This document shows positions 7,097 to 15,099 of a stretch of 26,791 nucleotides of DNA, one piece after another. The stretch comes from CALLVY01 sp937899855 (GTDB lineage: Bacteria; Bacteroidota; Bacteroidia; Chitinophagales; Saprospiraceae), in assembly GCA_039820405.1 (NCBI GenBank), contig JBCBQC010000089.1, positions 1-26,791 on the forward strand, read 5' to 3'. Position 1 is the stretch's first letter. Each line of letters begins with the position of its first letter. Both the position numbers and the translations under genes were made by a program. Below the pieces are notes generated by a model. The model made no database searches. It had not been told where the DNA came from and was given only the letters and a program-made list of their open reading frames with translations.

Positions 7097-8650
7097 ATGA
7101 AAACCACGACTGTCCTTTGTCTCGTCTGGCTATTGATTATCTGTTTTATTGGTCCCATCGATCGGCTTGCCGGACAGAGTCCCAATCAAATTCAGCGCGA
7201 ACTGATCATCAAATTTGAGCCCTCCACCCCGAACCCCACCATACAAGCCCTAATGACCGCTTACAACGCCACCGAATTGGCCCGTTCTCCCCTCTGTGAT
7301 TTTCGCCTCTGGCGCTTGGATTCCCTACTCTGGATCGGTGGCGACCCCTACTTCCTTGTCGATGGGGATACCCTCACCATTCAGCAAAGTGGGGATAAAG
7401 CCCGTGATGAGCTGGAAGTGGAAAGTGCGGGTCAAAACTTTCAGGTAGAACACTCGGATCCCAATACTCCCAACGGGGCTATCTGCTCCCGGTCCTTTCC
7501 CCCAGCGGGTGGCTGCCCGGTGACCGTCGCCGTCATCGACTCGGGCGTGGAGCCCAGCCATCCCCACCTCTCCTCCTGGCATTGGGAAAACTTTGAAGAA
7601 CCCGTCGACGGTCTCGACAACGAATCCAACTCACTGATCGACGACCGGATCGGCTACGATTTTTACAATCGACTTTGGATGCCCCGCGACTCGCACAGCC
7701 ACGGTACGCACGTGGCGGGCATCATCGTCAAAGAATTTATGTCCTCCGGGGCCAATACGATTGACTTGATGCACCTCAAGGCCATCGGTGCAAATGGACG
7801 GGGTAGCATCTTTGCCGCCATCCTGGCCATCGACTACGCCATTGAGAAAGATGCCGACCTCATCAATTTTAGCCTGGGCTACCGCAGTACGCGGCCCCTG
7901 ACGGAAAAGCTAGAACCCCTGGGGTTGGCGATTTACAAAGCCGGATTGCACGACATCTTGTTCATCTGTTCGGCCGGGAATGACGGGGCCGACATCGACG
8001 CTTCCACGACCCACTTTTTCCCTTCGGAGTTTAATCTGGAGAATATCATCAGTGTGGCCGCGGTGAAGTGTCCGTCTCTCTCCCTCGCCAGCTACTCCAA
8101 TTCCGGTACGGCCAGCGTCGACGTGGCAGCTCCGGGGCTGGCTCACAGCAGTGTCCTGTCCAACGGCTGGGATTACAAAGCGGGGACGTCGATGGCGGCT
8201 GCCTACACTACGGGCACGGCGGCCGTGCTCGCCACGCACTGTGGTTACTCCACCACCCAAATCCGCGACGCGATTATTGGGGGAGTTGAGGAGGTCGGTT
8301 TGCCCGTATCTTCGGAGGGGGTGCTGAATGGCAACCTCGCCCTGGCCGCTTTGATGAGTAGCCCGCCCCTTCCCCGAACCGCCGCTGCCGACGGACTGGA
8401 GAACAGTTTGCGGCTGTACCCCAACCCGTCGGAGGGACCACTGCTGATGGAGTGGTGGGACGGAATGGATCGGGAAATAACCGTTCGGATACACGATGCG
8501 CAGGGGCGCCTGGTGCTGGCCACTAGGCTTGCGTCAAAACGTGGTCAGAACCGCTGGAACTGCCCTTTTCCAGCTACACAATCCGGTTTATTTTTTCTAA
8601 CTTTAGGACTGGGAGAAGAAAAGATTCAGCGGAAGATTATCAGATTCTAA
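7097..8650 (+). CDS. Secreted subtilisin-like (S8) serine protease with T9SS sorting domain
   Basis: This 517-residue protein starts with a signal peptide (hydrophobic core VLCLVWLLIICFIG). A ~110-residue propeptide-like region follows, then the S8 catalytic domain. The triad is complete: Asp148 in VAVIDSGVEPSHPH, His202 in DSHSHGTHVAG and Ser365 in AGTSMAAA. The oxyanion-hole Asn is in CSAGNDG. The C-terminus (about 437-517) starts LYPNPSEGPL and ends KIIRF, a type A sorting domain of the type IX secretion system, so the enzyme should be exported to the surface or medium. It is the first gene of a rightward pair with the CHAT gene 19 bases downstream, behind a promoter-like element shared with the sigma factor. 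The substrate is unknown; the neighbour CHAT protein is an obvious candidate partner. Confidence 0.93.
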   Translation: MKTTTVLCLVWLLIICFIGPIDRLAGQSPNQIQRELIIKFEPSTPNPTIQALMTAYNATELARSPLCDFRLWRLDSLLWIGGDPYFLVDGDTLTIQQSGDKARDELEVESAGQNFQVEHSDPNTPNGAICSRSFPPAGGCPVTVAVIDSGVEPSHPHLSSWHWENFEEPVDGLDNESNSLIDDRIGYDFYNRLWMPRDSHSHGTHVAGIIVKEFMSSGANTIDLMHLKAIGANGRGSIFAAILAIDYAIEKDADLINFSLGYRSTRPLTEKLEPLGLAIYKAGLHDILFICSAGNDGADIDASTTHFFPSEFNLENIISVAAVKCPSLSLASYSNSGTASVDVAAPGLAHSSVLSNGWDYKAGTSMAAAYTTGTAAVLATHCGYSTTQIRDAIIGGVEEVGLPVSSEGVLNGNLALAALMSSPPLPRTAAADGLENSLRLYPNPSEGPLLMEWWDGMDREITVRIHDAQGRLVLATRLASKRGQNRWNCPFPATQSGLFFLTLGLGEEKIQRKIIRF

Positions 8651-8669
8651 AGTTTGGTCAAACCACATC

Positions 8670-11645
8670 TTGAAACGCAGAACAACAATTCCTCTTGGTT
8701 CGCAGGCATGCTCTGCGGTTGGGCCCTACCGTTGCCCGGTCGTACTCGGTCTGCTGTTCTTGTTTTGGACACCCGTACTGGCGTCCCCGGTCCTCGATTC
8801 CCTCTTGCAACACAGCAAGGACTTGACGAGGGAGGGGCAGCACGAGGCGGCCATCACCTTTTTGGAGCAGCAACTGGAAGCCAGCTGGCCCGCTGATCTG
8901 GATCGGGCCCAGCTGCACCATCGGATCGGCATCAATTATTTCCTGCTGGGGGGCAGTGAGACGCACTTCGAACGGGCGGAGCAGCAGTTGCTCTGGGCGC
9001 TGGAATTGCGGCTAGCGGCCCGGGCGGAGGATGGGGTTTTGTTTAGCAGCTATTTTATGTTGGCCAACCTCAATTACAACTACCGCAATTTTGAGGCGGT
9101 GATCCAGTACGCCCAAGTAGCGGCCCGACTCATGGAGGAGTCGACCATCAGCAAGCGGGATTATAACTTGGGGCGGGCTTACTACCTGTTGAGTGTGGGC
9201 TACGAGGAAACGGGTGATCAGGACCAGGCCCTGGCTTTTGGAGAGCAGGCCCTGGAGGGATTTGAACGACTGGGGCATAAGGTGTACCGCATCCGCTGCT
9301 ACAATCAGTTGGGGCTCGTTCACCTGGCGCGGGAGGAATACGAACGGGCCATCGCCTACTACCAAAAAATCCTAGCGCTCCCCGACCTCAGCGAACGTCA
9401 CCTGGCCAATGCGCACAACAATCTCGGTATGGTACACGAGCGGATGAACGATCCCCAGCGCGCCATCCAAACTTACCGCAAGGCCGAACAAATCAACCGT
9501 CAGATCTACGCTACCGAGCGCACCAGCCCCCGCCATTTGGCGGTGGCGGGCAACCTGGAGAACATTGGAATTGCGTATACCAACCTGCGGGAGTACGAGC
9601 GTGCTGAATCCTATCTGCTAAGCGCTCGGGACATCTACCGAAAAGAACGCCAGACTGAATACCACCCCGATATTGCTAAAATTTACGACAACCTGGGCGA
9701 CCTGTACTTGGAGCGCGGGGAATACCGCCAGGCCATTGCTCATTACCACCGTGGGATTCGCAGCTTGGTCCCCGATTTTAAAAGCGACCGACCGGAAGAT
9801 CATCCCCAGCACGACCGGCACTGGTGTGCCCACAAGCCCATTTTGCTGACCCTACTTCGCTCGAAGGCCCGGGCCTATCTACAATGGCACGAGGACCCGG
9901 CGGACGATCGTCAGCCCCAAGCGCTTCAAATGGCTTACCGCGGCTACCAAAACCTCGATACACTGCTGACGAAGATCCGGCAAAATTTGCCAAGTGCTGA
10001 GGCCCGTTATGCCCTGATCGAACAGGCCATTCCCACCTACGAACGAGCCATTCAAGTGGCGCTAGCGCTTTACGAACGGGAGGGAAAGCCGGAAGATTTG
10101 GAGCGGGCTTACCAATTTTGTGTCAAAAACAAGGCACTAATTTTTTTTGAAGGCCAGCAAGAGGAAGACGCCCGTTACGCTGGCGTTCCCCCCAGCCTTA
10201 TCCAACGCGAGGCGCAACTTCAAGCGGCTTGCATCCGAGCCGAAACGGCCCTCTACGATCAGGAAATTGGACAGTTGACGGCCCCACGGGACTCCCTGGT
10301 GCGGGACTTGTTCCAACGCCGTCGAGCGCACGAATACCTCATCCAACAATTGGAGCGCGATTATCACCGTTACTTCGAACTCAAATACGCCTACGCCCAG
10401 GAGGTGGTCGTGGCGGATCTCCGGGCGGCATTGCCCGCGGATGCCCTACTGATCGAATTTTTTGTGGGTGCGGAACAACTCTTTGTCTTCACCCTCTCGC
10501 GGGAGCGGGGGCTGGACTACGGCATCCGAGCCATCGGGCCCGATTTTGAGCAGCATTGTCTGCGTTTTCGTCGGCTCTCGTCGGCCGAAAAATTGGACCC
10601 AAGCGCCGAGCGCGCTTACCAGGAGCTGGCGCAGGGGCTCTACGAAACGCTGTTGGCTCCCCAGTTGGTGGAGGCTAGCGAGCAGCGCTTGTTTATCGTG
10701 CCCGATGGCCTTCTCCTACAGATTTCTTTTGATAACCTGCTTTACCGGAAGGCGGAGGTGGGGCAGGTACTGCCTTATTTGGTACGCAAGTACGCGATCA
10801 GTACGGCCTATTCCAGCCGTCTGTTTTTTGAAGGACCGGAGGTGGAGGAACGGCTCGGAGCGGAGGCCTATTTCGCGGGCTTTGGCCTGACTTACGACGA
10901 GGCAACCTTGCGGGCACTGCGGGAATGGCAAGAAAATAAGGGACTGGAAGGGAAGGAGATTCCGTCACTGGGTCCCCTGATTTATTCTCCCGGGGAGGTA
11001 CGCGAAATTGCCGAATTATTGGGGGGCGACTACTGGATCGACGAGGCGGCGACTAAGTTGACCTTTTTACAACGGGCGGAACGCTACCAGATTCTCCATT
11101 TGGCTACGCACGGCCTGGAAGTCGCCGCCAAGCCTCTCAACTCCGCCCTGGCCTTTTCCCAAACCCCAGCGGAGCCCGACTTTCTACTCCGCGCGGCCGA
11201 CTTGTACCCTCTCAGCCTACGGGCCGACCTGGTGACCCTCAGTGCTTGTGATACGGGATACGGCAAACTCAGTAAGGGGGAAGGCATCCAATCCCTGGCT
11301 CGGGCTTTTGCCTACGCCGGTAGTCCGAGTATTTTGGCCAGTCTGTGGACGGCCTCCGATGCCAGCAATAAAGAAATCCTCCTCGCCTTTTACCAAAACC
11401 TCAAGGGGGGAGACAGCAAGGACCTGGCCCTACAAAAGGCCAAGTTGCGTTATCTTCAGGCGCACGCCACCTACGCCCGCCCCGCCTACTGGGCCAACCT
11501 CACCATCATCGGTTCTTCGACCCCGCTGCCAGTGCGTACCCCCCTGATCCCCCGGTGGTTGGGGGTTTTGGCGCTGCTGGGAATCGGACTGGGCTGGTGG
11601 TATTATCGTGTCGTGCGGCGGCCATTTTCGACAACCAAGCACTAA
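8670..11645 (+). CDS. Exported, membrane-anchored TPR-CHAT protease-like protein
   Basis: This 991-residue protein has a signal peptide (hydrophobic VVLGLLFLFWTPVLA before SPVLD) and TPRs over about residues 45-380. A helical linker (about 420-570) leads to a CHAT domain (about 590-930). The CHAT dyad is present: His814 in HLATHGLE and Cys860 in LSACDTGYG, followed by KGEGIQSLARAFAYAG. A transmembrane segment near the end (WLGVLALLGIGLGWWYY) is followed by a basic tail (RVVRRPF), implying a periplasmic body anchored in the inner membrane. The start is a TTG at 8670; no ATG in frame precedes the signal peptide. It follows the subtilase stop by 19 bases, so the two are surely co-transcribed. 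CHAT activation by proteolysis or by ligand binding to the TPRs is plausible but unshown. Confidence 0.92.
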   Translation: MKRRTTIPLGSQACSAVGPYRCPVVLGLLFLFWTPVLASPVLDSLLQHSKDLTREGQHEAAITFLEQQLEASWPADLDRAQLHHRIGINYFLLGGSETHFERAEQQLLWALELRLAARAEDGVLFSSYFMLANLNYNYRNFEAVIQYAQVAARLMEESTISKRDYNLGRAYYLLSVGYEETGDQDQALAFGEQALEGFERLGHKVYRIRCYNQLGLVHLAREEYERAIAYYQKILALPDLSERHLANAHNNLGMVHERMNDPQRAIQTYRKAEQINRQIYATERTSPRHLAVAGNLENIGIAYTNLREYERAESYLLSARDIYRKERQTEYHPDIAKIYDNLGDLYLERGEYRQAIAHYHRGIRSLVPDFKSDRPEDHPQHDRHWCAHKPILLTLLRSKARAYLQWHEDPADDRQPQALQMAYRGYQNLDTLLTKIRQNLPSAEARYALIEQAIPTYERAIQVALALYEREGKPEDLERAYQFCVKNKALIFFEGQQEEDARYAGVPPSLIQREAQLQAACIRAETALYDQEIGQLTAPRDSLVRDLFQRRRAHEYLIQQLERDYHRYFELKYAYAQEVVVADLRAALPADALLIEFFVGAEQLFVFTLSRERGLDYGIRAIGPDFEQHCLRFRRLSSAEKLDPSAERAYQELAQGLYETLLAPQLVEASEQRLFIVPDGLLLQISFDNLLYRKAEVGQVLPYLVRKYAISTAYSSRLFFEGPEVEERLGAEAYFAGFGLTYDEATLRALREWQENKGLEGKEIPSLGPLIYSPGEVREIAELLGGDYWIDEAATKLTFLQRAERYQILHLATHGLEVAAKPLNSALAFSQTPAEPDFLLRAADLYPLSLRADLVTLSACDTGYGKLSKGEGIQSLARAFAYAGSPSILASLWTASDASNKEILLAFYQNLKGGDSKDLALQKAKLRYLQAHATYARPAYWANLTIIGSSTPLPVRTPLIPRWLGVLALLGIGLGWWYYRVVRRPFSTTKH

Positions 11646-11674
11646 ACGAGTTGTTAAGAAGGATAATAAAATGA

Positions 11675-11702
11675 TTGTAATGGGGCTAAATTTGTAATTT
11701 TG
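11675..11702 (+). promoter_or_regulatory. Bacteroidota housekeeping-type promoter of the DUF2911 gene
   Basis: Two abutting matches to TAnnTTTG occur: TAAATTTG at 11687-11694 and TAATTTTG at 11695-11702. A TTG at 11675-11677 sits 17 bases before the second, within the spacing known for Bacteroidota promoters. The leader would be about 50 bases. Confidence 0.6.
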
Positions 11703-11757
11703 CCCGGCAAAAACGACAATCGCATTCTCTTACAACCATTAAAAAAATCATTTCAAC

Positions 11758-12636
11758 ATGAAAAAATTATTCACTGCATTTTGCTTGCTGGCTTTGTTCA
11801 GCTTACCCAGCACTTACGCTCAGATCAATACGCCGGCACCCAGCCCGATGGCCAAAATCGAGCAGATGGTAGGCCTGACCGAGGTGACGATCGAATACTC
11901 CCGGCCCGGTAAGAAGGATCGGACGATCTTTGCCGCCGATGGTTTGGTGCCTTACGGTGAAATGTGGCGGACGGGGGCCAATGCTTCTACCAAGATCGAG
12001 TTCAGCGATGACGTGAAAATTGCCGGGCAAGACCTACCCAAAGGCAAATACGCGCTCTACACCATCCCCAATGCCAATGAATGGACCATCGTTTTCCACA
12101 AAAACCTCACCTACTGGGGGACGGGAGGTAAGGATTACCTGACCTCGGAAGATGCCCTTCGCGTAACGGTTAAGTCGGAGAAAACGGCTTACTCAATGGA
12201 GACCTTTACCATTGATGTGGGCCACCTGCGCGATAAGAGCGGCCACCTGATCCTGGCTTGGGACGATACCATGGTCCGGGTACCCATTGAAGTAGAAGTG
12301 GACAGTAAAGTACTCAAGGATATCGAAAGTGCGATGGCGGGAACCACCCGTGGGGAGTACTACACCGCCGCTCGCTACTACTACAACAACGACAAAGACC
12401 TGAGCCAGGCCCTGAGCTGGGCCAAGAAGGCCAACGAGATGGACGCCAAGTACTGGCAGTTGAAGCTCCAAAGTCAAATCGAGGCCAAATTAGGCGACTA
12501 CAAGTCGGCCGTAGCTACGGCCGAGCGCTCGAAGATGGCGGCGGAGAAAGCGGGCAATATGGACTACGTTCGCAGCAACACCAAGAACATTACCAGGTGG
12601 AAGGAGAAGATGACTGGGATGGGTAAAAAGTCCTAA
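11758..12636 (+). CDS. DUF2911 domain secreted protein
   Basis: This 292-residue protein has a signal peptide (MKKLFTAFCLLALFSLPSTYAQ). The DUF2911 domain spans about residues 25-190, recognisable by VTIEYSRPGKKDRTIF, LVPYGEMWRTGANASTKIEF, LPKGKYALYTIP and EWTIVFHKN. The C-terminal ~100 residues are helical and TPR-like (ALSWAKKANEMDAKYWQLKLQ). DUF2911 proteins are common secreted proteins of Bacteroidota with no established function. The gene has its own promoter and ends before a strong shared terminator, so it stands alone. Confidence 0.9.
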   Translation: MKKLFTAFCLLALFSLPSTYAQINTPAPSPMAKIEQMVGLTEVTIEYSRPGKKDRTIFAADGLVPYGEMWRTGANASTKIEFSDDVKIAGQDLPKGKYALYTIPNANEWTIVFHKNLTYWGTGGKDYLTSEDALRVTVKSEKTAYSMETFTIDVGHLRDKSGHLILAWDDTMVRVPIEVEVDSKVLKDIESAMAGTTRGEYYTAARYYYNNDKDLSQALSWAKKANEMDAKYWQLKLQSQIEAKLGDYKSAVATAERSKMAAEKAGNMDYVRSNTKNITRWKEKMTGMGKKS

Positions 12637-12666
12637 GTAGAGCTACCATGGCGTAGCCTAGACAGC

Positions 12667-12706
12667 CAGCGGGGCGGGAAGTTACTTCTCGCCCCGCTGT
12701 TGTTTT
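12667..12706. terminator. Bidirectional terminator between convergent genes
   Basis: Arms at 12667-12679 and 12687-12699 form a 13-bp stem (CAGCGGGGCG core, one G-T pair) with a 7-base loop, followed on the plus strand by ttgtttt. It lies between the DUF2911 stop and the symporter stop and can serve both. Confidence 0.85.
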
Positions 12707-14423
12707 AGGTTGGATCTTCCAGCGGCTCTTCGGGGAGTAACTGCTGGAAAATGACGCTCAGGATCATGACGATAAAACAGCCGATGATATTGAGCCACAG
12801 GTAGGCCAGATTGATGTATTCGTTGTGGTCGAGAAAGTACAGGGTGACGACGCTAACTTGGCCGAGTAGCGCTCCTATGAAGACGGCCCGTCCGCCTACG
12901 CTTTTTAGGAAAAAGGCGACCATAAAGATGCCCAAAATAATGGGGTAGAAGACCGATCCGACGATGTTGACGGCTTCGATCAAATTATCGAAGAGGGAGG
13001 CAAAGGCGGCGAAAGCCAGGGCCAGGAGTCCCCAGAGGATGGTCATGATTTTGGAGACATTGAGGTAGTGGCGGTCGCTGCGGTCGGGGGCGAGGGAGCG
13101 TCGGTAGATGTCGATGACCGAGGTGGTGGCCAGGGCATTGAGTTCGGAGGCGGTAGAGGACATGGCAGCCGAGAAGATGACGGCGAGTAGGAGCCCCACC
13201 ATACCGACGGGAAGGTAGTTGATCACGAAGCTGATAAAGACGTAATCGTCGTCCTTGGTTTCGAGCTGGGGGTCGTGCTGTTCAATCAGCTCCCGTACCG
13301 ATTCGCGGATTTGGAGGTCTTGGTCGTGTAAGGTTTTGACCCGCAGTTGGGCCTGGCTAATGGCGGCTTGGTCTTCGGCCCGCATGCTCTGAATCAAGGC
13401 GTCGATGGCGCTGCGTTTTTGTTCGAACACCGTCGTGGATTGTACCTTTAAGGCTTCCAGCGGTGCTTCGTAGGCGGTACCTCGCAATTGCTCCAGATTC
13501 GCCTGGTTGAAGTGTACCGGGGGTTGCTCAAACAGGAAGAAGACGAACACCATCAGCCCGACGAATAAAACGCCAAACTGCATCGGGACTTTAAAGATCC
13601 CATTGAACAGGAGTCCCAAACGACTTTCGGTGAGCGATTTCCCCGATAAATAGCGTTGTACCTGGCTTTGGTCCGTTCCAAAATAGGACAAAAACAGAAA
13701 GGTCCCTCCCAGCATTCCCGACCAGAAATTGTAGCGATTGGACCAATCGAAGTTGAAGTCGATGACCTTGAGTTTTCCCATCTTTCCCGCCACACCGAGC
13801 GCATCACTGAGGTGTACGTTGGCGGGCAATTGGCTGAGCAGGATAAAAAAAGCGATGACGAGCCCACTGAGGATGACGATCATTTGTTGCTCCTGGGTTT
13901 GGCTGACCGCTTTGGTTCCCCCCAGGACGGTATACATGATCACTACCGCGCCGATGAGGATGATGGTGAGGGAAAGGTTCCAACCCAGGATGGTAGAAAG
14001 GATGATGGCCGGGGCGTAAATTGTGATGCCCGCGGCTAGCCCCCGTCCGATGAGGAAGAGGATGGCGGCCAGGGTACGCGTTTGCAGGTCAAAACGCCCT
14101 TCGAGGTATTCGTAGGCGGTGTAGACCTTGAGCCGGTAATAAATGGGGAGGACGAAGATGCAAAGGATGACCATGGCTACGGGCAGGCCGATGTAGAATT
14201 GGGCAAAGCGCATTCCATCCTCGTAGGCTTGTCCGGGGGTGGAAAGAAAGGTGATGGCGCTGGCCTGGGTGGCCATCACACTCAGCCCGATGGTCCACCA
14301 TTTGAGGTCGCGATCCCCCAGCAGGTAGCTCTCGACGCTACTGATGTTGCGGGTTTTCCAAACGCCGTAGAGGACGATGAATAAAAGGGTGCCGATAAGG
14401 ACGAGCCAGTCGATGTTACTCAT
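12705..14423 (-). CDS. Sodium:solute symporter (SSS family)
   Basis: This 572-residue inner-membrane transporter has at least twelve hydrophobic segments. Family motifs include the N-terminal VESYLLGDRDLKWWTIGLS, GRGLAAGI, TVLGGTKAVSQTQEQQ and the sodium-site helix SAAMSSTASELNALATTS. These place it in the SSS (SLC5-like) family, which couples sodium entry to uptake of sugars, carboxylates or similar solutes; the substrate cannot be read from sequence. Unusually, about 95 hydrophilic, coiled-coil-like residues (300-395) are inserted between two transmembrane helices. It lies 18 bases after a 42-residue membrane protein gene on the same strand, probably one operon, and ends at a shared terminator. 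Confidence 0.92.
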   Translation of the reverse strand: MSNIDWLVLIGTLLFIVLYGVWKTRNISSVESYLLGDRDLKWWTIGLSVMATQASAITFLSTPGQAYEDGMRFAQFYIGLPVAMVILCIFVLPIYYRLKVYTAYEYLEGRFDLQTRTLAAILFLIGRGLAAGITIYAPAIILSTILGWNLSLTIILIGAVVIMYTVLGGTKAVSQTQEQQMIVILSGLVIAFFILLSQLPANVHLSDALGVAGKMGKLKVIDFNFDWSNRYNFWSGMLGGTFLFLSYFGTDQSQVQRYLSGKSLTESRLGLLFNGIFKVPMQFGVLFVGLMVFVFFLFEQPPVHFNQANLEQLRGTAYEAPLEALKVQSTTVFEQKRSAIDALIQSMRAEDQAAISQAQLRVKTLHDQDLQIRESVRELIEQHDPQLETKDDDYVFISFVINYLPVGMVGLLLAVIFSAAMSSTASELNALATTSVIDIYRRSLAPDRSDRHYLNVSKIMTILWGLLALAFAAFASLFDNLIEAVNIVGSVFYPIILGIFMVAFFLKSVGGRAVFIGALLGQVSVVTLYFLDHNEYINLAYLWLNIIGCFIVMILSVIFQQLLPEEPLEDPT

Positions 14424-14441
14424 AGGGATGGGGGTAGGGAA

Positions 14442-14570
14442 TTAGGTATAACTCTGGGTAAGTAGGTAAAATAGGCTGATGATGAGCACGTGGAGCAGGA
14501 GGACAAAGCCGTACACTTGGTTCCAGGTGCGGAAGACGGGGGGATGATCGTCGGGTTGGGGTTGGGTCAT
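14442..14570 (-). CDS. Small single-pass membrane protein ahead of the symporter
   Basis: A 42-residue frame begins MTQPQPDDHPPVFRTWNQVY and continues into one hydrophobic helix (GFVLLLHVLIISLFYLL), ending TQSYT. It stops 18 bases before the symporter ATG, so the two are likely co-transcribed. The layout (short polar head, a W-N-Q-x-Y stretch, one helix, tiny tail) resembles small membrane proteins found before transporters. It could be an accessory subunit or assembly factor of the symporter; that role is inferred from position. It is below the usual length cut-off for gene calling. Confidence 0.7.
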   Translation of the reverse strand: MTQPQPDDHPPVFRTWNQVYGFVLLLHVLIISLFYLLTQSYT

Positions 14571-14604
14571 GGTTTTTAATGTATTGGTCGAGTTGGTATT
14601 TGCT

Positions 14605-14626
14605 GCTCAGACGCTGGGGACTGAGC
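14605..14626. promoter_or_regulatory. Inverted repeat upstream of the symporter operon
   Basis: GCTCAG (14605-14610) and CTGAGC (14621-14626) are perfect 6-bp arms around a 10-base loop, 35 bases upstream of the small membrane protein start. Possible operator or leader hairpin. No TAnnTTTG element is visible on the minus strand between this repeat and the start codon. Confidence 0.3.
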
Positions 14627-14649
14627 GCTTCGGGGGCAGTTGAATAATT

Positions 14650-14784
14650 GGTTTGGGACTTGGTGCAAACATACTTGGTTCAAGACTTGGTTTGGGACTT
14701 GGTTTGGGACTTGGTTTGGGACTTGGTTTGGGACTTGGTTTGGGACTTGGTTTGGGACTTGGTTCGAACGCTGGTTTGGGCCAT
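14650..14784. repeat. 12-bp tandem repeat array (GGTTTGGGACTT)
   Basis: Six perfect, abutting copies of GGTTTGGGACTT occupy 14689-14760. Another perfect copy is at 14650-14661. Diverged units (GGTGCAAACATA, GGTTCAAGACTT, GGTTCGAACGCT, GGTTTGGGCCAT) flank these, with one 3-base slip at 14674. The unit has no stop codon in any frame on either strand, which creates artificial Gly-Leu, Pro-Ser-Pro-Lys and Pro-Asn-Gln-Val reading frames. I read it as a non-coding minisatellite in the upstream region of the symporter operon. Confidence 0.85.
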
Positions 14785-15099
14785 CGAATCGGGCCGAGAT
14801 ACAGTTCGGGCCGGGGGTGGGTCCCACCCTCAAGGCATGACCGTTTGCCATCCCCCTTCATAGCCACCACGCCGCAGCATAGCGCCATTACCCAGACCCA
14901 GGTTCCTGATCCTGGTCGTGGAAAAATCATCGTCTCTCCCACGCTCTAGAATCAGGGAAAAGACCTTACATAGACGCTTTTGACCTTTCCATTCCATAAA
15001 AACAGTTTATAAGAATTTATTTTTGATGTGCTAACTACCTGATAGTCAGCACTAAAAAATTTTATTTTTTTTCGCAAAAATTGAAAAAACGCACCGCGC
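14785..15099. other. Intergenic stretch without a supported gene
   Basis: Between the 12-bp array and the end of the PIG-L gene I see no credible coding region. The left part is GC-rich without features. From about 14950 it becomes AT-rich and holds one hairpin at 15028-15052. Confidence 0.6.
15028..15075. terminator. Hairpin with flanking A/T runs downstream of the PIG-L gene
   Basis: GTGCT-A-ACTA (15028-15037) pairs with TAGT-C-AGCAC (15043-15052), with one mismatch and a 5-base loop. On the plus strand a T-rich run (ttttatttttttt) follows. The minus-strand side, which would serve the PIG-L gene, has only a weak T-run, so direction is uncertain. Confidence 0.4.

Noticed and set aside
1..11645. 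TPR-CHAT proteins as part of a Craspase (type III-E CRISPR) system
   Set aside because: No Cas7-11/gRAMP, Csx30 or CRISPR array nearby, and the second CHAT protein carries a signal peptide and membrane anchor.
14650..14784. Array considered as a CRISPR
   Set aside because: The unit is only 12 bp, abutting, with no spacers and no cas genes.
14607..14942. Pro-Ser-Pro-Lys and Gly-Leu repeat proteins across the 12-bp array, on both strands
   Set aside because: The 12-base unit has no stop in any frame, so open frames arise automatically. The flanks show no consistent start, codon bias or domain.
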